Assembly: GCA_910587135.1 (NCBI GenBank)
Contig: CAJULF010000027.1
Span: 1-33,492 of the forward strand
Length of the DNA: 33,492 bases
Source of the DNA: an uncultured Oscillospiraceae bacterium
GTDB taxonomy: Bacteria; Bacillota; Clostridia; Oscillospirales; Ruminococcaceae
Direction of reading: 5' to 3'
Positions within the stretch are counted from its first letter, which is position 1. Every line of letters begins with the position of its first letter. The translations under genes and the position numbers were made by a program. Of the stretch, positions 5,962-12,202 are shown in pieces. The notes under the pieces are model-generated. The model saw only the letters and a program-made list of their open reading frames with translations. It ran no database searches and was not told the origin of the DNA.

Positions 5962-6401
5962 TCGTATACCGCACTTTTGTCCATCGTGGTAAAGAGCATG
6001 CTGCCCTTTGCCTTAACCGTCCCGTCCACCGAAATTACTGCCGAAAATTCATAAGCCGCCGCGCTCGCGAGAGTGCAGCTGACCTCTATCGTAAGAGTAT
6101 CCCCCGGGATAACGGGCTTTAAAAACTTGAAGTCCTTTACCTTAAGCAGAACATACAGCTTGTCCTCTTCCGCTTTTTCGGGGGCGATTACCAGACTGCA
6201 AAGCTGCGCGGCGCACTCGATTATAAGCACCCCCGGCATAATGGGCGCGTCGGGAAAATGCCCCATAAAATAAGGTTCGTTCACCGAAACGTTTTTTATC
6301 CCTTTGGCGGAAACATTCGGTTCAAGCTCCGTCACCCGCTCTATCATCTGAAACGGCGGGCGCTGCTTTATTCGGGAGTTTATCTCCATAAGATTCATCA
6401 T
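5958..6401 (-). CDS. fabZ: FabZ-type (3R)-hydroxyacyl-ACP dehydratase
   Basis: Hot-dog-fold dehydratase that removes water from 3-hydroxyacyl-ACP to give the trans-2-enoyl-ACP. It is 147 residues, normal for FabZ. The substrate loop RPPFQMIERV (14-23) is present. The catalytic motif GHFPDAPIMPGVLIIE carries H48 and E62. GGAGG lies 9 bases before the ATG, inside the end of the upstream ketoreductase gene, with which it overlaps by ATGA. A DAP in place of the usual GHP in the motif, and its place in an operon with a KS-CLF fusion, suggest a pathway-specific paralogue and not the sole housekeeping FabZ. Confidence 0.92.
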   Translation of the reverse strand: MMNLMEINSRIKQRPPFQMIERVTELEPNVSAKGIKNVSVNEPYFMGHFPDAPIMPGVLIIECAAQLCSLVIAPEKAEEDKLYVLLKVKDFKFLKPVIPGDTLTIEVSCTLASAAAYEFSAVISVDGTVKAKGSMLFTTMDKSAVYE

Positions 6402-7126
6402 AAGCTCAGCCCTCCGTCAAGCACGATAACCTGGCCCGTCATATAGCTGAACGCTTCCGAGCAGAGCTGCGCCACAACGTTTGCCACGTCCTCCGCGCTG
6501 CCGAATTTGTTCATCGGAATAGCCTTAAGGTATTCCTGCTTCTTGTCTTCGGGTATGGCGTCCATCATTTCCGTTGCGATAAATCCGGGAGCAACGGCGT
6601 TTACACTGATACCTCTCGGAGCAAGCTCTTTGGCGAGAGTGGCGGTCATGGAGTTCACCGCGCCCTTTGTCGCTGAATATACCCCCTGCCCCTCGACCGC
6701 CAGCACCGAGCTTACCGAGGAAATATTGATTATCTTCCCCGATTTTTTGCTCATCATTTTCAGTGCTGCCTGCTGTGCGCAGTGAAAATAACCCTTGATG
6801 TTGATATCAAGACTTTTCGACAGCGAATCCTCGTTTATCATCAGAAGATATGCGTCGTCCACCACTCCCGCGTTGTTGACAAGCACATCAAGCTGTCCGA
6901 ATGTTTTCTGCACCTCGCGGAACATACCTTGAACCGCCTTCAGATCGGCGGTATCCGCCTTAAAGGCGGCGGCTTTCACGCCGAGCTTCTCTATTTCCGC
7001 GACGACCTCTGCTGCCTTTGCCTCGTTGGAGTTATAGTTTACCGCCACGTCGTAGCCGCACTCGGCAAGCTTTACCGCGCAGGCTCTGCCTATACCTCTG
7101 GAAGCGCCCGTTACCAATGCTACCAT
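6398..7126 (-). CDS. fabG: FabG-type 3-oxoacyl-ACP reductase (SDR family)
   Basis: NADPH-dependent ketoreductase of the short-chain dehydrogenase family, reducing 3-oxoacyl-ACP to the 3-hydroxy form. It is 242 residues. Visible are the cofactor loop TGASRGIG (6-13), NNAG (84-87), N109, S137 and the catalytic YSATK (Y150, K154), then PGFIATEMM and the C-terminal VLDGGLSL. AGAGG lies 7 bases before the ATG. It overlaps the dehydratase start by four bases. A 163-bp gap separates it from the upstream unknown gene; I see no clear promoter in the gap, so read-through from the operon promoter is likely. Confidence 0.93.
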   Translation of the reverse strand: MVALVTGASRGIGRACAVKLAECGYDVAVNYNSNEAKAAEVVAEIEKLGVKAAAFKADTADLKAVQGMFREVQKTFGQLDVLVNNAGVVDDAYLLMINEDSLSKSLDINIKGYFHCAQQAALKMMSKKSGKIINISSVSSVLAVEGQGVYSATKGAVNSMTATLAKELAPRGISVNAVAPGFIATEMMDAIPEDKKQEYLKAIPMNKFGSAEDVANVVAQLCSEAFSYMTGQVIVLDGGLSL

Positions 7127-7289
7127 ATCACACCTCTAAATTCAAAATTCCAAAAATTCCGGGAGTTATGCGCAAAAGCCTCTCTTTTCCCTTTTGTGCC
7201 GCTGACGTACGGTTATCCGAATTATTTGTCATAATTTCCGAGCGGACGGTTGACCGTCAAGCGCGTCTGTCTGAAAAATTTCTTATTTC

Positions 7290-7676
7290 TCACATTACAT
7301 GAGCGTCTAAAATCTTGACGGCAAGCGCTCCCGATTCTGTAAACAGAAAATCCATGTTCAAGGTCAGGTCATTTAATTCCCCGTCCGTTGTCAGATCATA
7401 ATCCGCGTGAAATCCGCGCCCGTCGCTGTATACTATACAGGAAAGCTGATGATATTCATATTGGGGATTAAAGGTGCACGGAACCTCAAACCGATCCATA
7501 TAAGGCAGCTCGTTGATCTCCAGAAAGCCCTCGATCAGTTCCGTAAAATCGGACAAGGATATGCTTTCAAATTCGGCATATTTTTCAATATCCGAATAGC
7601 GTCTTTCGGATATACAGTTTACGATCTCTTTTACAACCGGCGTTGCTGATTGTTCCGCTTCCTGTTTATTCATCAC
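7290..7676 (-). CDS. Uncharacterised small acidic protein
   Basis: A 128-residue soluble acidic protein with no signal peptide or membrane segment. The N-terminal half is helical (VVKEIVNCISERRYSDIEKYAEF). The C-terminal half alternates short hydrophobic strands (HQLSCIVYSDGRGFHADYDL, NDLTLNMDFLF). It resembles small cystatin/NTF2-like orphan proteins of Clostridia, but I cannot name the family. It sits inside the operon between the KS-CLF fusion and the ketoreductase with 63- and 163-base gaps. The ribosome site is weak (GGGGAC). Adjacent ATG codons at 7676 and 7673 are both possible starts. Confidence 0.6.
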   Translation of the reverse strand: MMNKQEAEQSATPVVKEIVNCISERRYSDIEKYAEFESISLSDFTELIEGFLEINELPYMDRFEVPCTFNPQYEYHQLSCIVYSDGRGFHADYDLTTDGELNDLTLNMDFLFTESGALAVKILDAHVM

Positions 7677-7739
7677 TTTTTTGTCCCCGCTGTTTTTAAT
7701 TTATGATGCCATGCGTTAGGATTGTGTTAAACCCAAGCC

Positions 7740-9974
7740 TTATACGCTTTTCAGCACCACAGCCGAATACGAGCCGCCGACCCCGAAGGAAGCCGCCAGA
7801 ACGCAGCCGTATCTGCCCTCGGCTATCATTTTTGCCGCGTGTGCCGCCTGCTCCGTGCTTGCCGCCGCTCTCGACTCTCCTGTTTCATGCTTAAGCTGTA
7901 TTACCGGAATATTACCGAAAATTTCCGCATATACGCTTCTTTCGATACCGTCGACAGTTTCGTTGCCGTCCGCGAATCCGCACACCATTTCAACGTCCTT
8001 AGGCGAGATTCCCGCGGCTTTGCAGGCTTCCTCAACAGCCGCTTTGAGAGCGCTTTCCGAGCCTTTGAGTGTGCCGAACTCGACAGCCCTGTGCGCCGAA
8101 GCCCAGCCCGCAAGCTCCGCGTATTTCTTGGCGCCGCGCGCGTTCGCGCTGTTCTCGTTTTCCAGAATCAGCGACACCGAGCCTTCTCCAAGACCCTTTC
8201 TCAATTTTTCATGAACCAGACCAAGTCTGCCGTACAGATATTCCGTAACATCCGTGTTTTCGTCCGTGCCCGAGGCTACCATAATGCTCTCGTCGCCGTT
8301 CCTGATAACATCGGCGGCATAGCAAAGACTCTGCAAGCCCGCCTGTGCTCCGTTCGCATTGGTGGCGTTGTAGCCTTTTATTCCCGCGAAAATGCTGAAA
8401 TATCCGCCCGCCGCGTTATACACGGTGTTGGGGAAAGAGAATGCCGAGCCGTTTGCTGTGCCGTTCTCGATAACGTTTTTCTGGAAATTCACTATTTCCG
8501 TCATAGGTCCGTCGGCAGTACCGATGATAATGCCGATATCGCTGCTGTTTTCGTCCGAAACGGTAATGTTCGCGTCCGCCAGTGCTCTCATGCCGCTGAT
8601 CAGCTGAAGCTGAGAAAATCTGTCCAGCTTGCGCCAGAACGCCATTTTTATGCCGTGCTCCTTGTAGTCGTCCGACTCTATCTCGCAGCGCGGCTCACCC
8701 AGAAGCTCGCCTATACCCGTCACGAAAATTCGGTCCTTGTTGGTATGGTCTGGAATCTCACGGGGATTTTTCGCGAAAACTATGCTCGCGTTGTTCCCGC
8801 CGAACGCAAATGAGTTGGACACCGCATAGTTTACGGGCTTCTCCCGGCGCGTGTTGGGCACGAAATCTATCGCCCCCGCCTTATCTTTAAGGCGGACAAG
8901 ATCCTCTTCGTTATATCCGATGGTGGGCGGTACTATATCCTCGCATACCGCCTTGACGGTAAGTACCGCCTCGATAGACCCCGCCGCTCCCAGACAGTGT
9001 CCCGTCATGGATTTGGTGGAGCTTACGGAAAGATGGTCGTTGCCGTCAAACAGGGTGTGAACGGAAAGGAATTCCGCGTCGTCGTTCTTAGCCGTTCCGG
9101 TGCCGTGAGCGTTCACATAGTCTATATCATTGAAGTCCAGCCCGGATTTCCGAACCGCGCGCGTTGTCGCCAGCATCTGCCCCTGACCGTCGGGACGCGG
9201 AGCGGTGATGTGGTACGCGTCGGAGCTTACTCCCGAACCCAGCACGTCACAGTATATCTTAGCCCCGCGCGCTTTGGCGTGCTCGTAGCTCTCCAGTATC
9301 AGTATTCCCGCGCCCTCGCCGAGCGTTATCCCGCTGTTGTGGTTGAGCGGAGCACAGGCGTTCTCGTCCAGCGCGTGCAGAGCATGAAATCCCGCGAAAG
9401 CCAGTGATGAAAAGCTGTCTGAGCCGCCCGCGGCAAAAGCGTCCGCCTTTCCCGCGCGGATAAGATCGCAGGCGTAAGCAAGACTGATAGTTCCCGCGGC
9501 GCAGGCATTAACGATATTCGCGGTCGTTCCGTTCAGCCCGAAATGCTTAGCCACATTGTTGGCGATAGCCGAAGCCGGCATTTTCAGTATATCGGAGCTG
9601 TCGCCGCCGCTGCCCTTTATCTCATCGGTGAAATATTTATCGATGCTTGCCGCGCCGCCCACGCAGTTGCCTATAATAACTCCGATCCTATCGGAATTGT
9701 CCTCCGTAACGGCAAAGCCCGCGTCGGCGAAAGCCTCTCCCGCCGCCTTAATGCACAGCAGCGAGGAGCGGTCATAGTTCTCTTCCGAAAGCTCGGAGGA
9801 TTTTATCAGTACCTCCGCGCCCTTGTTGGCATAGCAGTTGTCGGTATTGACGGATAAAACCTCACGTATACCTGTCACACCGTTTATTGCGCTGCTCCAG
9901 CAGGCTTTGGTGTTGTCGCCTATCGCGCACACCAGCCCAAGACCGGTCACAACAACACGTCTTTTATCGTTCAT
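7740..9974 (-). CDS. Fused ketosynthase-chain length factor (KS-CLF) protein
   Basis: A 744-residue protein made of two beta-ketoacyl synthase domains in one chain. Domain 1 (about 5-405) is a complete condensing enzyme: C158 in NACAAGT, H290 in NAHGTGT, K321 and H326 in KSMTGH, and the GGNNAS end. Domain 2 (about 416-742) keeps the fold (DIGIIIGT, SGTDENTDV, GLGEGSVSLILE, ASFGVGGSYSAVVL) but has lost all three catalytic positions: N541 replaces the Cys, no NAHGTGT remains near 669, and E700 replaces the second His. A dead second KS is the mark of a chain-length factor in type II polyketide and aryl-polyene systems, normally a separate subunit. Its ATG overlaps the ACP stop (TAATG). It probably condenses malonyl units on the adjacent ACP. 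Confidence 0.9.
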   Translation of the reverse strand: MNDKRRVVVTGLGLVCAIGDNTKACWSSAINGVTGIREVLSVNTDNCYANKGAEVLIKSSELSEENYDRSSLLCIKAAGEAFADAGFAVTEDNSDRIGVIIGNCVGGAASIDKYFTDEIKGSGGDSSDILKMPASAIANNVAKHFGLNGTTANIVNACAAGTISLAYACDLIRAGKADAFAAGGSDSFSSLAFAGFHALHALDENACAPLNHNSGITLGEGAGILILESYEHAKARGAKIYCDVLGSGVSSDAYHITAPRPDGQGQMLATTRAVRKSGLDFNDIDYVNAHGTGTAKNDDAEFLSVHTLFDGNDHLSVSSTKSMTGHCLGAAGSIEAVLTVKAVCEDIVPPTIGYNEEDLVRLKDKAGAIDFVPNTRREKPVNYAVSNSFAFGGNNASIVFAKNPREIPDHTNKDRIFVTGIGELLGEPRCEIESDDYKEHGIKMAFWRKLDRFSQLQLISGMRALADANITVSDENSSDIGIIIGTADGPMTEIVNFQKNVIENGTANGSAFSFPNTVYNAAGGYFSIFAGIKGYNATNANGAQAGLQSLCYAADVIRNGDESIMVASGTDENTDVTEYLYGRLGLVHEKLRKGLGEGSVSLILENENSANARGAKKYAELAGWASAHRAVEFGTLKGSESALKAAVEEACKAAGISPKDVEMVCGFADGNETVDGIERSVYAEIFGNIPVIQLKHETGESRAAASTEQAAHAAKMIAEGRYGCVLAASFGVGGSYSAVVLKSV

Positions 9975-10216
9975 TATTCCATGTGCTCCTCTACAAACTT
10001 TGTAAGAGTTTCAATAGACTGGAAATTCTCCCTTGCCGCGCCCGTCATCTGCACACCGAAAAGGTTGTCTATACCCGCGATTATCTCAATGGAATCAATT
10101 GAATCCAGCCCGATATCGTCGCCGAAAAGCTCCGATGTGTATTCCAGCTCGTCTGCGGGGATTCTGAGATTTTCCACCAGCATTGCCTTGATTTTCTCTG
10201 CGATTTCTGTGTTCAT
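9974..10216 (-). CDS. acpP: Acyl carrier protein
   Basis: An 80-residue acyl carrier protein. The phosphopantetheine site is GLDSIDS with S39 as the attachment residue, followed by the helix IEIIAGIDNLFGV. It carries the growing acyl chain for the neighbouring KS-CLF, ketoreductase and dehydratase. I start it at ATG 10216: GTGAGG lies 8 bases upstream and the protein then begins MNTEIAEKIK, as ACPs do. A longer reading from 10258 would overlap the acyltransferase gene and lacks a ribosome site. The DSIDS site instead of the DSLD common in FAS ACPs is typical of specialised carrier proteins. Confidence 0.92.
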   Translation of the reverse strand: MNTEIAEKIKAMLVENLRIPADELEYTSELFGDDIGLDSIDSIEIIAGIDNLFGVQMTGAARENFQSIETLTKFVEEHME

Positions 10217-10254
10217 AACAAATACCTCACATAAAATATTTTGATGGATATCCA

Positions 10255-10923
10255 TCAATTGTCAAAGTTTTCATTGGGGTAGCTGCCGCAGTTGCCGTAG
10301 CGCCGCACAAGCTCCCCGTAAAGCCGCCGCACTTCCCCTTGAGCCTGCTTCATCAGCAGACGCGCGTACTTGGAGCGGCGCATATCCTCGGGACAGACGC
10401 TCTCTATCGGCTCGCCTATCAAAATTTTCTGGCGCATTCCGAAGACCGCGCTGTATGTCCCGTATATCGCGCAGGGCACTACCGCCGCTCCCGTTTTCGC
10501 CGAGATAAGCCCAGCGCCCGCCTTGAACTCCTGCAAAATACCCTCGCGGGCGATACTGCCCTCAGGGAAGATTATAAGGCTTTTCCGCGCGGCAACCACC
10601 TGCTCGGCGGCTGTGAACCACGCTCCGTCCGCCTCGTCAAGGCTTATGGGAATGCTCCTGCACCATGAGATCATAGTGCCGACCGCTTTTTTGTCGTACC
10701 AGCTCCGTTTTACCAGAACATAGGGCTTGAATCGCCCGAGAACCGCGCCGGTAAACGCTCCGTCAAAGTGGTGGGTGTGGTTTGCGACAAAAACGGCAGG
10801 TCTTCCCTTAAGCCGCTTTTTCAGACTTTTGTCGGCATAGATAACCTTTGGGCGAAACAGGAAATAGACCGTCCAAGTAATAAGTACCTGAAAAAATCTC
10901 CCCCAAAGCGATTGCTTTTTCAT
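10255..10923 (-). CDS. PlsC-type 1-acyl-glycerol-3-phosphate acyltransferase family protein
   Basis: A lysophospholipid acyltransferase-fold protein (222 residues) with the catalytic HX4D box NHTHHFDG (H49, D54) and the FPEGS block (119-123). One hydrophobic N-terminal segment (about 8-23, GRFFQVLITWTVYFLF) anchors it at the inner membrane face. It is the first gene of the lipid operon with GAGGGAG before the ATG. In this setting it may move the operon's special acyl chain from ACP onto a lipid or sugar acceptor, as acyltransferases do in aryl-polyene clusters; plain phospholipid synthesis is the alternative. Confidence 0.88.
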   Translation of the reverse strand: MKKQSLWGRFFQVLITWTVYFLFRPKVIYADKSLKKRLKGRPAVFVANHTHHFDGAFTGAVLGRFKPYVLVKRSWYDKKAVGTMISWCRSIPISLDEADGAWFTAAEQVVAARKSLIIFPEGSIAREGILQEFKAGAGLISAKTGAAVVPCAIYGTYSAVFGMRQKILIGEPIESVCPEDMRRSKYARLLMKQAQGEVRRLYGELVRRYGNCGSYPNENFDN

Positions 10924-10952
10924 ATTCTCCCTCTTTCAGAACCATTTACACT

Positions 10953-10981
10953 ATTATAAACCCTTCGCAAATTATTTTCAA
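10953..10981 (-). promoter_or_regulatory. Sigma-A promoter of the lipid operon
   Basis: On the - strand, TTGAAA (10976-10981), a 17-base spacer and TATAAT (10953-10958), about 30 bases before the acyltransferase ATG. Upstream (10992-11025) a GCGCCA/TGGCGC inverted repeat could be an operator or the terminator of the converging upstream kinase gene. Confidence 0.8.
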
Positions 10982-11104
10982 TGGACAATAAGCGCCAACT
11001 TTACCTTTAAGGGACAAACTGGCGCGTTAATGTGGCGTTAAATTTTCTAAGCAGAGAATTTCATCACTTTAGCCAAAAATTCAAGGCAAATGACAAATAT
11101 ATTG

Positions 11105-11797
11105 TTATTGCTGCGACATTGCATTAAAAGCGATTTGTGCGGCTTCAAGTGATATATTGCAGCCCATGCGAAAAATGCCGATTTCGTTCACTACCCTGTC
11201 GATATGTTTTAGCAAGGCGCTCATACGGCTTTCATCGGTGGGGCGAATTGTCTGGTTGAGCAAGGCAAAAACAGCTTCGTCGGGCGGCAGGGGGTGAATA
11301 AAATTTTTCTCCGCGCGCTCAAGAACACAAATCCCCTGAAGAGGGATGTTCAGATTAATGTTAAGATCTGATTTACCGCTCCAAGGTGTTCCGCATGCCG
11401 AAATGCTCTCGGAGAGCAGAATGGCGGGCTTGTCATCGTTGAGTATCCTCGCGGTGGGGAACAGCTTCAGCCATTGCGCGGTGTGGGTGGATTTCCCCGT
11501 TCCGCTGGGCGCGGAGAAAAGATAAGCGCGGTTATCCAGCACAACGGCGCTTGCGTGGAGCATAAATCCGCCGTGCGGGATAAGGCTGTTGTAGAAGCTC
11601 TCGGCGGTGGTTATTATTTCGCAGTCGTCCTCGGTGAGAGCGGGGTTGTTTGCTTTCAAAGCGGAAACGTCCGTGGTGTGCGGTACGGTTATATCCGCTT
11701 TCCCCGCAAAATCGGAACGATATTTTTCGGCGCGGGCGGTCATTGTCGGAAATCGGAAATCGCAGTTTACATTCAGACCGCATATATTGTACTTCAT
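11105..11797 (-). CDS. HPr-kinase-like P-loop kinase (RiPP-cluster type)
   Basis: A 230-residue protein related to the catalytic C-terminal domain of HPr kinase/phosphorylase but without its N-terminal domain. The P-loop SAPSGTGKST (95-104) follows the strand YLF. NDDKP (120-124) supplies the acidic residues, and GTPWSGK (137-143) matches the family loop. HASAVV (81-86) is also typical of the short PqqD-associated kinases. Such kinases phosphorylate peptide serines in some lasso-peptide clusters (paeninodin type). It overlaps the small Ser-rich lipoprotein gene by ATGA and follows the YxxP peptide, so either could be its substrate. The family call is good, the substrate is inferred. Confidence 0.85.
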   Translation of the reverse strand: MKYNICGLNVNCDFRFPTMTARAEKYRSDFAGKADITVPHTTDVSALKANNPALTEDDCEIITTAESFYNSLIPHGGFMLHASAVVLDNRAYLFSAPSGTGKSTHTAQWLKLFPTARILNDDKPAILLSESISACGTPWSGKSDLNINLNIPLQGICVLERAEKNFIHPLPPDEAVFALLNQTIRPTDESRMSALLKHIDRVVNEIGIFRMGCNISLEAAQIAFNAMSQQ

Positions 11798-11949
11798 GGC
11801 TCATCGGTCCACATTTCATGAATATTCATGCCACCGGAGGAACTTTCTCCGGTGGAAGAGTTTTCGGAGCTGTCGTCCTCATTTGTGCAGCCTGCGAGCA
11901 TAGCGCAGCAGAACAGCATGAGCAGGCAGGCTATAACTTTTTTAAACAT
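11794..11949 (-). CDS. Small Ser-rich lipoprotein
   Basis: A 51-residue protein with a lipoprotein signal (MFKKVIACLLMLFCCAMLAGC, lipobox LAGC, lipidated Cys at 21). It leaves about 31 mature residues rich in Ser, Glu and Asp, ending NIHEMWTDEP. I start it at 11949 because AAGGAG stands 9 bases upstream and a signal peptide begins there; a longer reading from 12009 has no ribosome site. The stop overlaps the kinase ATG, so the two are made together. The serine run makes it a possible kinase substrate. Otherwise it may be an immunity or anchoring factor of the cluster. Confidence 0.75.
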   Translation of the reverse strand: MFKKVIACLLMLFCCAMLAGCTNEDDSSENSSTGESSSGGMNIHEMWTDEP

Positions 11950-12028
11950 AATCTCTCTCCTTTGTGAAAACCGCAAAGCGGCAAGCTTGCGCCTGCCGCT
12001 CCGCGACATTTAGTAGGAACTTTAACAC

Positions 12029-12190
12029 TTATTTAAGATCGCTATAATTAATCGTTATACCAATATCATTGTTATCAACGTCAGCAACAGCAGTACCGGT
12101 ATTGGTATCCATGCTCGGTGCGCTGGCTGTAATGATATCCTCAACGGCAAAAGCCTTGATCTCGATTTCGGGAGATGTATATTTCTTCAT
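12029..12190 (-). CDS. Small peptide, candidate RiPP-type precursor with YxxP leader
   Basis: A 53-residue peptide with a strong GGAGGT ribosome site, 12 bases after the Big_2 gene stop. It begins MKKYTSPEIEIKAFAVEDII: Y4-x-x-P7-x-I9 matches the YxxPxL pattern that PqqD-like RRE proteins bind in leader peptides, and T21 lies near where a leader would end. The rest is small and polar (Ala, Ser, Thr, Asp, Asn) and ends NYSDLK. It has no signal peptide and no Cys. A PqqD-like protein, a peptidase and an exporter are encoded nearby. No lasso cyclase or radical SAM enzyme is present, so the modification is unknown. Confidence 0.7.
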   Translation of the reverse strand: MKKYTSPEIEIKAFAVEDIITASAPSMDTNTGTAVADVDNNDIGITINYSDLK

Positions 12191-12202
12191 AGTGTACCTC
12201 CA

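Noticed and set aside
7128..7232. 34-codon - strand open frame between the unknown gene and the ketoreductase (stop just before fabG)
   Set aside because: It has only a weak GGA upstream and no recognisable features. Possible, but not supported enough to list as a gene.
12029..12190. Lasso peptide precursor
   Set aside because: The leader pattern fits, but no asparagine-synthetase-like cyclase or lasso protease is encoded and the core lacks the expected ring residues. It is kept only as a RiPP-type candidate.
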